13,814 nt of DNA from Methanobacteriota archaeon (GCA_002727485.1 PBXE01000004.1:2946-16759); one strand, 5' to 3'. Shown: positions 1-6,651, counted from the first letter of the stretch. Numbers and translations: made by a program. Notes: a model not told the origin generated them from the letters alone.

Positions 1-180
1 GGAACTTTACAAAATAGTATCGTTGAAGTATTTGGTGATGAAGACTCTCCGGGCACTAAAGTGACCATTCAGAGAGGAACTGAGTTGTCAAACCTAGGAA
101 AGTCAAGATCCGGACTTGAGTTAGTAATGGTTCCTTTATTATTGATTATTGGTGGAATCTCAATGCTCGGTTTTGCATGA
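1..180 (+). CDS. C-terminal fragment of an unknown protein ending in a membrane anchor (5' end outside the window)
   Basis: Frame 1 is open from the first base to a TGA at 178-180 and gives 59 residues with no start inside the visible part that looks genuine. The soluble part is polar and glycine-rich (it includes VEVFGDEDSPGTK and VTIQRGTELSNLGKS). The last 19 residues (LVMVPLLLIIGGISMLGFA) form one hydrophobic segment that ends exactly at the stop, as in a C-terminal anchor or the last helix of a membrane protein. The stop lies 31 bases before the thiolase ATG on the same strand, so the two genes may share a transcript. I do not recognise the family. The reading frame is well supported by its length up to the window edge and by the clean hydrophobic tail, but too little is visible to assign a role. 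Confidence 0.6.
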   Translation, partial: GTLQNSIVEVFGDEDSPGTKVTIQRGTELSNLGKSRSGLELVMVPLLLIIGGISMLGFA

Positions 181-211
181 AGTTCAATACCCTGTTTATT
201 TTGGGCCAATC

Positions 212-1429
212 ATGGAAGATGTAGTTATTGTTGCCGGTGCCCGTACCCCATTTTGTGAATGGCAAGGTGGAAAGAGAGGAGATGGTAATCCTGGAGGATT
301 GCTAAAAGACGTTAGTGCCTTGAAATTAGGTGAAATCGCAATCAAAGGTGCCCTGGATAAATCAAATACCAAACCCGAGGATGTAGACCATGTAGTTATG
401 GGGTACGCACTTCAAACCTGCGATCAAGCAATTTTCGGCGCAAGACATGCCGGTTTGGGTGCTGGAATCCCCCAGGAAGTTCCTATGTTGACTTTATCAA
501 GAATTTGTGGAAGTGGAGTACAATCGATAGTTACTGCTGCACAAATGATTATGCTAGAAGAAGCACAAGTAGTAGTTGCTGGTGGGATGGAAAATCTGTC
601 ACAAGCTCCTCACGTACTTAGAGGGATGCGCGATACATACAAGTTAGCAAGACCGCCTAAAGAAGGAACAGTTCTTGAGAAAGATATGGAAGACTACCTT
701 TTTACCAATCTATTAGACGGTTTTTGTGGTTCATTCATGGCTCAAACTTCTGATGAAATTTGTAAGAGAAAAGGAGTTACCCGAGAGGAAACTGATGAAT
801 TTGCGGCACTTTCTCATACCAGAACTAGTAACTCGGTAAAAAATGGAATTTGGAAATCAGAAATTGTGGATGTAAATGGCATCGGTTTTGAAGATGAAGA
901 CCATGTTGTTCCAGGTTGTACAAAAGAGTCATTAGCAGAATTAAGAACTGCTTTTGGCCCTGATAGCCTTGTGACTGCTGGAAATGCATCGGGAGTTGTA
1001 GATGGTGCAGCAGCAGTTGTCGTAAAATCTGCTATTAGGGCAGAAAAAGATGGCGATGAACCTCTTGCCAAGATAATCTCTTGGGGAATTGTTGGATTAG
1101 AACCTGCAATAATGGCATATGGTCCGGTACCTTCTTCTAAATTAGCATTAGAAAAAGCAGGTCTAACAATTGAAGACATTGATCGGTGGGAAATTAATGA
1201 AGCCTTTGCCGGTCAAGCCGTAGCTTGTATCAAAGATCTTGGTTTGGATGTAGGAAAAGTGAATGTAAATGGTGGTGCTGTAGGTCTTGGACACCCTTTG
1301 GCAGCAACAGGTACTCGTTTAGTACTAACATTGGCTCATGAATTGAAGCGTTCAGGAGGTAAGTACGGAGTTGCCACGGCGTGTATCGGCGGCGGACAAG
1401 GAATTGCCATGGTCATTGAAGCAATCTAA
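212..1429 (+). CDS. Thiolase family protein (acetyl-CoA C-acyltransferase / acetoacetyl-CoA thiolase)
   Basis: A 405-residue cytosolic thiolase that would join or split acyl-CoA at the beta-keto position, either in fatty-acid beta-oxidation or in acetoacetyl-CoA formation. The full active-site set is visible: nucleophile Cys99 in SRICGSGVQS, the NEAFA motif at 329-333, His361 in GLGHPLAATG and Cys391 in CIGGGQG. The N-terminal strand VVIVAGARTPF and the whole length fit the family. The ATG at 212 is chosen because the protein then begins directly at this conserved strand; the frame can be opened further upstream from a TTG at 149, but that would overlap the preceding gene. No Shine-Dalgarno site is seen. 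The motif around His361 (HPLAATG) resembles the FadI type, whereas NEAFA is typical of ordinary thiolases, so I cannot decide between degradative and biosynthetic use. It lacks the archaeal context of HMG-CoA synthase and a DUF35 partner, which makes a purely mevalonate role less likely. Its stop overlaps the stop of the opposing gene. Confidence 0.93.
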   Translation: MEDVVIVAGARTPFCEWQGGKRGDGNPGGLLKDVSALKLGEIAIKGALDKSNTKPEDVDHVVMGYALQTCDQAIFGARHAGLGAGIPQEVPMLTLSRICGSGVQSIVTAAQMIMLEEAQVVVAGGMENLSQAPHVLRGMRDTYKLARPPKEGTVLEKDMEDYLFTNLLDGFCGSFMAQTSDEICKRKGVTREETDEFAALSHTRTSNSVKNGIWKSEIVDVNGIGFEDEDHVVPGCTKESLAELRTAFGPDSLVTAGNASGVVDGAAAVVVKSAIRAEKDGDEPLAKIISWGIVGLEPAIMAYGPVPSSKLALEKAGLTIEDIDRWEINEAFAGQAVACIKDLGLDVGKVNVNGGAVGLGHPLAATGTRLVLTLAHELKRSGGKYGVATACIGGGQGIAMVIEAI

Positions 1430-1638
1430 TTATTGGCTGGGCTTGGCAGATTTGTCGGGCAAGAATTGTAACCGATTATTCTATAGAAGGGGCAATATCC
1501 AAATGCTGAAGTTAAAACTCCCCAAGCCCCAAAGAATAGAAAAATTACTTCCCAACTAGAACTAGCAAGATAATCAAATGTTACAAGTCCGAGGCCAGAA
1601 ATCAATCTGATGACTCTATCATTCAATCCTAAGTTCAT
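1426..1638 (-). CDS. Small two-helix membrane protein, DUF2892 (YgaP membrane-domain-like) family
   Basis: A 70-residue protein beginning MNLGLNDRVIRLISG, the N-terminal signature of DUF2892, the membrane part found in rhodanese YgaP and as stand-alone small proteins. It has two hydrophobic segments (about 8-22 and 29-46) followed by the family hallmark GYCPFYRIIGYNSC, with Cys49 and Cys60. The ATG at 1638 is preferred over an upstream in-frame TTG at 1647 because it starts exactly at the family's usual N-terminus and has a TATA box about 32 bases upstream. In known genomes such proteins often sit beside rhodaneses, persulfide dioxygenases and TauE/SafE permeases; here the TauE-like gene lies 63 bases upstream on the same strand, which supports a shared role in sulfur handling. 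That role is inferred from context. The molecular activity of the isolated domain is unknown. Its last four bases overlap the end of the thiolase gene on the other strand. Confidence 0.8.
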   Translation of the reverse strand: MNLGLNDRVIRLISGLGLVTFDYLASSSWEVIFLFFGAWGVLTSAFGYCPFYRIIGYNSCPTNLPSPANN

Positions 1639-1663
1639 AAGTTTCAAGATTAACTTTTATCCC

Positions 1664-1677
1664 TGATATATATATCA
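1664..1677 (-). promoter_or_regulatory. Candidate TATA box for the DUF2892 gene, inside a perfect 14-base palindrome
   Basis: The stretch TGATATATATATCA is a perfect palindrome in the 63 bases between the permease gene and the DUF2892 gene. Read on the minus strand its centre is about 32 bases before the ATG at 1638. Archaeal TATA boxes sit about 26-30 bases before the transcription start, so this predicts a nearly leaderless mRNA, in agreement with the absence of a Shine-Dalgarno site. Being symmetric it could also bind a dimeric regulator. A weak inverted repeat (ATCATGG and CCATATGAT, 1675-1695) lies next to it. The call rests on sequence and position alone. Confidence 0.5.
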
Positions 1678-1701
1678 TGGTATTTTTCCATATGATGCAA
1701 A

Positions 1702-2496
1702 TTAAATTATTAAATCGAATAAATATCGAATCCAGATAATTACTAGTATTGCTATGAATGCTTGTCTAATACGATTTTCTGGTATATTCTTTATTCCATA
1801 AGATGCGCCAAGTTTCGCTCCCAATAATGTTAAGATAACCAGTATAATAATGAAAATTAATTGTTCCTTGAGTAATTCTAATTGATTATTTGATAGAATT
1901 GCGATGTGGGAAAATACTGCAATCGGTACCACAATCATCATTATATTTAGGCTGGACCCTATTGCAATCCTCGTTTTTAATTTTCCAAAAATCTGTAGGC
2001 AAGGAACATAAATTGCACCTGCGCCTATGGCTAGAATACTTGAAAGCATTCCACCGGCTCCTGAGCCAATTGCAATTCCAGTAATATTTTCATTTTGTTT
2101 TGATATATCTTTTTGTCCGATTTTATTTTTTGAAAATAAGTATTTAGATAAAGCAATACTTATCAAAATTAAACTCAGTGATTTGAAAATAAAATCAAGT
2201 TCACTACCTAATAATTGAATAATTATGACTCCTAATATAGCACCGGGAACTGCACCCCATAATGCGATTCCAATAATATCATCATCTACTAAATTCTCTT
2301 TTCTGTGAGTTAGTCCACTCCCCCAACTTACCACGCCAGTGAGTATTAATGATACAGCAATCAATTTGCCATCGATAGGCCAGTCAGCACCATAGTGTAT
2401 TAGTGGAACAAATAACATCCCACCACCTAGGCCTAAAGGAGCGAAGACAAATCCGATTATTGCAACTCCAATAATCACCAATATCGTCTCAATCAT
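1702..2496 (-). CDS. TauE/SafE (TSUP) family membrane permease, putative sulfite/organosulfonate or related anion exporter
   Basis: A 264-residue integral membrane protein with about eight hydrophobic segments, the size normal for the TauE/SafE family. The internal duplication of the family is visible: LGLGGGMLFVPLI at 21-33 in the first half is echoed by LAIGAGAIYVPCL at 155-167 in the second, each a glycine-rich turn followed by a proline-containing helix. A polar linker (about 122-138, rich in Lys, Asn and Gln) separates the halves. The ATG at 2496 is chosen over a TTG one codon upstream because GGGGTG (minus strand, 2502-2507) lies five bases before it as a ribosome binding site. The family moves sulfite, sulfoacetate, taurine-derived and other small anions, but many members have no known substrate. 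The downstream DUF2892 gene points to sulfur chemistry; the substrate stays unassigned. It is divergent from lemA. Confidence 0.87.
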   Translation of the reverse strand: MIETILVIIGVAIIGFVFAPLGLGGGMLFVPLIHYGADWPIDGKLIAVSLILTGVVSWGSGLTHRKENLVDDDIIGIALWGAVPGAILGVIIIQLLGSELDFIFKSLSLILISIALSKYLFSKNKIGQKDISKQNENITGIAIGSGAGGMLSSILAIGAGAIYVPCLQIFGKLKTRIAIGSSLNIMMIVVPIAVFSHIAILSNNQLELLKEQLIFIIILVILTLLGAKLGASYGIKNIPENRIRQAFIAILVIIWIRYLFDLII

Positions 2497-2501
2497 CAAA
2501 A

Positions 2502-2507
2502 CACCCC
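2502..2507 (-). promoter_or_regulatory. Shine-Dalgarno site of the TauE/SafE gene
   Basis: On the minus strand GGGGTG is followed by five bases and then ATG at 2496. It resembles the archaeal anti-16S-complementary GGAGGTG and decides the start in favour of this ATG. Several other genes in the window (lemA, carA, trm56) lack such a site, so leadered and apparently leaderless genes are mixed here. Confidence 0.5.
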
Positions 2508-2508
2508 T

Positions 2509-2540
2509 TGAATATGTACATCTAATTCCTTAGATATTCA
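2509..2540. repeat. Interrupted inverted repeat upstream of the TauE/SafE gene
   Basis: ATCTAA (2520-2525) and TTAGAT (2530-2535) pair perfectly around a four-base loop. TGAAT (2509-2513) and ATTCA (2536-2540) extend the stem after a six-base bulge on one side. Its right arm contains GAATATCTA on the minus strand, the only TATA-like element at a suitable distance before the permease gene. It could therefore be an operator over that promoter or a leader hairpin. Chance is possible in such AT-rich DNA. Confidence 0.35.
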
Positions 2541-2580
2541 CCTGTAGTTGGGTTGAGCATTTGTTTTTATCTATTGGCAA

Positions 2581-2589
2581 CTATATAAG
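2581..2589 (+). promoter_or_regulatory. TATA box of the lemA gene
   Basis: CTATATAAG is close to the archaeal TATA consensus and its centre is about 27 bases before the ATG at 2612. This places the expected transcription start at or within a few bases of the start codon, so the mRNA would be leaderless. No Shine-Dalgarno site precedes the ATG, in agreement. It is the best promoter in the window, and by position it would serve the lemA, DHH and TraB genes downstream. Confidence 0.65.
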
Positions 2590-2611
2590 CACTAATAACT
2601 TGGAATGTTTC

Positions 2612-3184
2612 ATGGAAGTACTATTAATTGTCGGTTTGATTGTAGGTGTAATATTTTTATTCTTCATTTTCTGGTTTTTCTCGACATGGAATCGTTTAGT
2701 TGCATTGGAAGAAAACGCAATTCAAGCATGGTCGAATATCGATGTGTTACTAAGGCAAAGATATGACATGTTACCCAACTTAGAAAGAGCAGTTGGAAAG
2801 TATGCATCACATGAAAAAGAATTGTTCATGGAATTTGCTAAGGCACGCCAAATGGCAGCAGGAGCCTTACAGAGCAAAGACGTTAAGGGAGTTTCTGCGG
2901 CTGAATCAATGATGGCTGGGATGATGCCAAGAATTACAGCTGTTGCAGAAGCATATCCAGAATTAAAGGCTGACTCCAGTTTCTTGAATATTCAAAAAGA
3001 ATTGGTATCAATTGAAAATCAAGTTGCAGATAGAAGAGAGTTGTATAATTCTGCATCTACTAACTTCAATAAAGCAATTCAAATGATTCCAACAACATTT
3101 GTTGCATCGATAAAGGGATGTCAAAGAAGAGATCTCTTTGAGGTACAAGGAGTAGCAAGAGAAGCACCGGTTCTTTTCGCTTAA
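2612..3184 (+). CDS. lemA: LemA family membrane protein
   Basis: A 190-residue protein with one N-terminal membrane helix (about 3-24, very rich in Ile, Leu, Val and Phe) followed by a helical domain. The LemA hallmarks are clear: NIDVLLRQRYDMLPNLERAV at 42-61, matching the family's pattern of a basic pair then D-x-[IL]-P-N-L, and RRELYNSASTNFNKAIQMIP at 141-160, matching the Y-N-x-x-V/S-x-x-F-N motif. The ATG at 2612 is chosen because it starts just before the membrane helix and has a TATA box at the correct distance; a longer frame from a TTG at 2561 would contain that TATA box. LemA proteins occur in bacteria and some archaea; their biochemical role is unknown, although a bacterial member was named for an immune epitope. 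It starts a plus-strand cluster and lies 26 bases before the DHH gene. Confidence 0.9.
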   Translation: MEVLLIVGLIVGVIFLFFIFWFFSTWNRLVALEENAIQAWSNIDVLLRQRYDMLPNLERAVGKYASHEKELFMEFAKARQMAAGALQSKDVKGVSAAESMMAGMMPRITAVAEAYPELKADSSFLNIQKELVSIENQVADRRELYNSASTNFNKAIQMIPTTFVASIKGCQRRDLFEVQGVAREAPVLFA

Positions 3185-3210
3185 TCACAAATATATTTCA
3201 AGTGTTCAAT

Positions 3211-4614
3211 ATGTTCTTGATTTTTGGCTCAAGCGGTCTTGGTCTAAGACTTGCCAAGTGGTGCTCTAAAAGGCATAGATGTACCCTAATTGGATTAGCA
3301 GAGTCATTACCGATTGGAGAACCATTAGATGACTGTGAAATTATTGCTCTTCCATCACCAGTAGAACTTAAATCAATTCCACAGATAAATCATTTTCCAA
3401 CTGCGATTTTGTATTTAGACAATAATGCATTGAGTGATGAAAATCCTCTAGAAGAAATTAAGATGCGGTGGCCGAATGTCCCTATTTTGACAACAATTCC
3501 TCTTGAAGGGGATGGAATTGATTTAGTGAGTATTGATGATATTTCTTTTTCTGCTATGCAAGATAGGATTCGTTCTTGGGAACGCAGAGCAAGTGCTTCA
3601 GTAGTAGAAAATTATCTCAATTCAATCCCTAAGGGAGGTAAAGTTTCGATTTTTTGTCATGATAATCCAGATCCTGATGCTCTTGCCGCGGGCTTAGCAA
3701 TGCTCGAAATGGTTGAGAAGATGGGACTTGAAGGAAGCATTCTTCATGGTGGTTTAATTGAACACCAGCAAAATAGAGCAATGGTGCAATTACTTGAAAT
3801 TCCAACTAGAAGATTAATTCTCGATTGGGAGGTTTCAGATATCATCAAAGAGTCTCAAGTGGTTATAGCTGTAGATTTCCATAAACCAGGTGCCAATAAT
3901 ATTCTCCCAGAAGAATGTGTTCCAAATATTATAATTGATCATCATACAGTTGAAGATACTGTTGCAGCAGATGTGGTTTTGGTAAGATCTGAATTCTCTT
4001 CAACATCTTCACTGGTCACTAGTTTACTAATGAGTTTAAATCATCAAATTGATACCAAAACAGCAACTGCACTAGCGTTTGGAATTAAGACAGACACTTT
4101 AGGATTTACAAGAGATTTCAATGCTGTTGATTTACGCGCACTCTCCTGGCTAAATGCATTTGTAGACCGAGAAATAATGCGTTCTATAGAAATGCCGCCA
4201 CGCTCCCAGGAAACTTTAGAATCATTTTCTTATGCTTTGAATAATAGAATAAAACATGGTAAAAACCTTTTAGCACCTCTTATAGAAATGCCGAATAGAG
4301 ACTCTTTAGCTCAAATTGCAGATTTTCTCCTTCCTACCGAGGGAATTGATACTGTGATTGTTTTTGGAGTTAGAAGGGGTAAGGTTATAATTTCTGCAAG
4401 GACTAAGAGGCAAGGATTACACATTGGTAAGATTTTATCCAGTCACTGGAAAAATGGTTTGGCAGGTGGTCATCGAGAGTTAGCAGGTGGACAAATTCCT
4501 TTCGAATCAATTCTTTCCGAAGTTCCTAATGATTTAGATGAAGCAACTGAAAAAGCACTTGAAGCTATTATAGAGCAATTTAAAGAAATTTTACCATCAC
4601 CTATTGAGGAATAA
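3211..4614 (+). CDS. DHH/DHHA1 family phosphoesterase with N-terminal TrkA-N-like domain
   Basis: A 467-residue predicted cytosolic phosphodiesterase. Residues 1 to about 120 begin with a Rossmann-like strand and turn (MFLIFGSSGLGLRLAKW), a degenerate nucleotide-binding fold like the TrkA-N domain joined to DHH proteins in other archaea. The DHH domain carries the metal ligands: HDNPDPDA at 150-157 (His150, Asp154, Asp156), Asp222 in AVDF, Asp243-His244-His245 and Asp295 in KTDTLGF. The C-terminal DHHA1 domain has GGHRELAGG at 419-427, where substrate-binding residues of the family lie. DHH-DHHA1 enzymes cleave short RNA (nanoRNase), pAp or cyclic dinucleotides; sequence alone does not choose. 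A regulatory ligand may bind the front domain. The ATG at 3211 is preferred to a GTG three codons earlier because it opens directly on the Rossmann strand. The traB-like gene begins two bases after its stop, so translation is probably coupled. Confidence 0.9.
   Translation: MFLIFGSSGLGLRLAKWCSKRHRCTLIGLAESLPIGEPLDDCEIIALPSPVELKSIPQINHFPTAILYLDNNALSDENPLEEIKMRWPNVPILTTIPLEGDGIDLVSIDDISFSAMQDRIRSWERRASASVVENYLNSIPKGGKVSIFCHDNPDPDALAAGLAMLEMVEKMGLEGSILHGGLIEHQQNRAMVQLLEIPTRRLILDWEVSDIIKESQVVIAVDFHKPGANNILPEECVPNIIIDHHTVEDTVAADVVLVRSEFSSTSSLVTSLLMSLNHQIDTKTATALAFGIKTDTLGFTRDFNAVDLRALSWLNAFVDREIMRSIEMPPRSQETLESFSYALNNRIKHGKNLLAPLIEMPNRDSLAQIADFLLPTEGIDTVIVFGVRRGKVIISARTKRQGLHIGKILSSHWKNGLAGGHRELAGGQIPFESILSEVPNDLDEATEKALEAIIEQFKEILPSPIEE
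4606..4610 (+). promoter_or_regulatory. Shine-Dalgarno site of the TraB-family gene
   Basis: GAGGA in the last codons of the DHH gene lies six bases before the ATG at 4617. It marks the start and supports expression from the same mRNA as the DHH gene. Confidence 0.45.
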
Positions 4615-4616
4615 TC

Positions 4617-5771
4617 ATGACATCTTCTCCTGTTATAGATATATCACCCAATTTGAGGTTGTTGGGAACTGCACATGTTGCAAAGGCGAGTGTAGAGGCT
4701 GTTAAGTATCACATCGAAGATTTTAATCCTGATGTTGTTGCAGTAGAATTATGTCAATCGAGGTTTGAATCCTTAGTTAGTGATCGTAGGTTGGATAAAG
4801 AAGGATTGCTAAAAGTTATCAAAGAAGGTAAAGCTCCTCTAGTTCTTATTCAGTCTATGCTTGCTACAGAGCAGCGTAAATTAGGTCTTGATGAAGGAGA
4901 ACAACCTGGCGCAGAATTACTTGCAGCAGTAGAAGTTGCTAGAGAAAAAGAATTGGAAGTTGAACTGATTGATAGAGACATTCAAATTACTCTTAGGAGA
5001 GCATGGAAAAAAATGAAATTAAGAGAAAAGTTTAGAATTTTATACTCATTATTAGGTGATGAGGATGAAGATAATCCTGAACTTGAAGAATTATTATCTA
5101 ATCAGGATTTACTTTCTTCCATGATGGAAGAGTTAAGAGAATTCTCTCCTGGTGCCGGAGTGGTACTTATTGATGAAAGAGATTCATACCTAGCCGAAAA
5201 AATACTTTCAATCGATACAAATAAAAAAGTTCTAGCAGTTGTTGGAGCAGGGCATCTTCAAGGATTAGAAGCCAATTTATTAGAGAGAAAAAGTTTCAAT
5301 GAAATGAATATTGAAACCTTAGAAGTAGTGCCAAACAGAGGAAAGATTTCAAAAATTATTCCATGGTTAATACCTGCTCTCGTTATGGGTCTAATGGCTT
5401 ATTTCTTAACAACTGGAGACGGTGTCGACTTAGTCGAATTGTTTACTGTTTGGACTCTAGCAAATGCAATTTTTGCAGCTTTGGGTTGTATTTTAGCCAG
5501 AGGACATATTTTAGCAATATTGACAGCAGCACTTGCATCTCCGATAACTTCTCTCAATCCAACATTGGCTGCAGGTTGGTTTGCAGGTTATGTTCAACTA
5601 AAAGTAGCTGAACCCACAACTGAAGATCTTCAAAACTTTTTGAAATTAGATAGATTTGGATTATTTTGGTCTAATCGAGCTGGTAAAGTATTACTCGTTA
5701 CCGCATTGACTAATTTAGGTAGCATGGCTGGAGCATGGGTAGCAGCCGCTGGTTTGATAGGTGGGATTTAA
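4617..5771 (+). CDS. TraB/PrgY family membrane protein (TIKI-like fold)
   Basis: A 384-residue protein of the TraB/PrgY/GumN-Tiki group. The N-terminal domain shows the family motifs: GTAH at 17-20, VAVELCQSR at 41-49 with Glu44 and Arg49, LIDRDIQITLRRAW at 117-130, and VGAGHLQG at 209-216. Between them an acidic helical stretch (148-176) is probably exposed. After about residue 245 follow four hydrophobic segments (about 248-265, 272-293, 297-325, 355-384), so the domain is membrane-anchored by its C-terminal half. Bacterial PrgY/TraB lowers peptide pheromone activity and animal Tiki is a metal-dependent protease; the conserved His and Glu fit a metal-dependent hydrolase, but archaeal members are uncharacterised. 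The close coupling to the DHH gene suggests a shared process whose nature I cannot name. Its TAA shares four bases with the stop of folP on the other strand. Confidence 0.88.
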   Translation: MTSSPVIDISPNLRLLGTAHVAKASVEAVKYHIEDFNPDVVAVELCQSRFESLVSDRRLDKEGLLKVIKEGKAPLVLIQSMLATEQRKLGLDEGEQPGAELLAAVEVAREKELEVELIDRDIQITLRRAWKKMKLREKFRILYSLLGDEDEDNPELEELLSNQDLLSSMMEELREFSPGAGVVLIDERDSYLAEKILSIDTNKKVLAVVGAGHLQGLEANLLERKSFNEMNIETLEVVPNRGKISKIIPWLIPALVMGLMAYFLTTGDGVDLVELFTVWTLANAIFAALGCILARGHILAILTAALASPITSLNPTLAAGWFAGYVQLKVAEPTTEDLQNFLKLDRFGLFWSNRAGKVLLVTALTNLGSMAGAWVAAAGLIGGI

Positions 5772-6634
5772 TTTTCCAGTTCATTCAACACCTTCATCAA
5801 ATCAATATTCTGTTCGACGTCATGTACTCTAATAATATCGATTTCATTGTAGAATGCAAATGCCGATGATGCTAATGTACCTGCTAATCTATCTTCAGGG
5901 TCTTCTTTCCCGGTAATCTGTCCAATCATACTTTTTCGAGAGATTCCAAGCATTATTGAATACTTAGATTTAGTTAAGATCTCAATCTCTTTCAGTAACT
6001 CGATATTATGATGCAATTTTTTCCCAAATCCTATTCCAGGATCTAAAACAATCAATTCTTTAGAGTGGCCTTTAGAAAGAAGAATTTCTGCTTGATTAAA
6101 TAAGAATTGACTTACTTCACCTATACAATCTCCATAGTTAGGATTTTCTTGCATATTTTCTGGTAATCCTTGCATGTGCATTATACAGACTGCACATCCA
6201 GCTTCCACCACCACTTCGACCATATCTGGATTAGTTAATCCAGAGACATCATTCAACATATCTGCTCCAGAATTTATCGCTTTTTTTGCGACAATCGGTC
6301 TTCTAGTATCGATGGAAATGAGTCCATCAGGTCTAATCTTTTTTAGTTCTTCAATTACAGGAATTACTCTCCTCAATTCTTCTTCAATATCGACAGGTTC
6401 TGCCCCAGGTCTTGTTGATTCCCCCCCTATATCTAGCCATAAAGCACCCGAGTCCCAAATTTCCAAGCCTCTTTTTACAGCATCATCAAGATTGAATCTT
6501 CTACTTCCATTATAGAAGGAATCAGGAGTTACATTCAAGATTCCCATCACAATACAAGATGATGATTTTTTACGATTAATACTATTGAAAATATTACCAC
6601 GGCTTTTTTCAAGAGGTCGAAAGTTCTCGCTCAT
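5768..6634 (-). CDS. folP: Dihydropteroate synthase
   Basis: A 288-residue TIM-barrel enzyme that condenses 6-hydroxymethyl-7,8-dihydropterin diphosphate with para-aminobenzoate to dihydropteroate in folate synthesis. All family motifs are present and in order: ILNVTPDSF at 32-40, DIGGESTRPGA at 68-78, SIDT at 107-110, NDVSG at 128-132, MHMQG at 152-156, DPGIGFGK at 198-205, GISRKS at 230-235 and RVHDV at 269-273. It is therefore the classical bacterial-type enzyme, with no visible defect. The ATG at 6634 gives about 28 residues before the first barrel strand, a slightly long but acceptable lead; an internal Met at residue 30 would cut into the barrel. No other folate gene is in the window. 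It is transcribed divergently from the membrane-protein gene with only 52 bases between the starts, so promoter elements must be packed closely. Base composition looks like that of its neighbours, giving no sign of recent transfer. Confidence 0.95.
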   Translation of the reverse strand: MSENFRPLEKSRGNIFNSINRKKSSSCIVMGILNVTPDSFYNGSRRFNLDDAVKRGLEIWDSGALWLDIGGESTRPGAEPVDIEEELRRVIPVIEELKKIRPDGLISIDTRRPIVAKKAINSGADMLNDVSGLTNPDMVEVVVEAGCAVCIMHMQGLPENMQENPNYGDCIGEVSQFLFNQAEILLSKGHSKELIVLDPGIGFGKKLHHNIELLKEIEILTKSKYSIMLGISRKSMIGQITGKEDPEDRLAGTLASSAFAFYNEIDIIRVHDVEQNIDLMKVLNELEN

Positions 6635-6651
6635 CAGCCATGCTAAGGCGA

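Noticed and set aside
149..211. Longer thiolase start at TTG 149
   Set aside because: It would overlap the preceding gene and add residues with no counterpart before the conserved first strand of the thiolase fold.
814..1179. Open minus-strand frame of 121 codons inside the thiolase gene
   Set aside because: It is antisense to a gene with a complete thiolase active site, and its translation shows no family resemblance or ordered hydrophobic pattern.
1890..2218. Two short plus-strand frames opposite the TauE/SafE gene
   Set aside because: The minus strand encodes a clear eight-helix permease with the duplicated family motif. The frames have no promoter or ribosome binding site.
2561..2611. 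Longer LemA start at TTG 2561
   Set aside because: The added part contains the TATA box at 2581-2589, and the ATG at 2612 begins just before the membrane helix as usual for LemA.
5363..5611. Cys- and Ser-rich plus-strand frame within the TraB gene
   Set aside because: It overlaps the membrane segments of TraB in another frame. The cysteines come from shifted Leu/Ala/Val codons, and no start signal is present.
6174..6515. Plus-strand frame of 113 codons within folP
   Set aside because: The opposite strand holds the intact dihydropteroate synthase with all motifs. The product here is Ser/Thr-rich noise.
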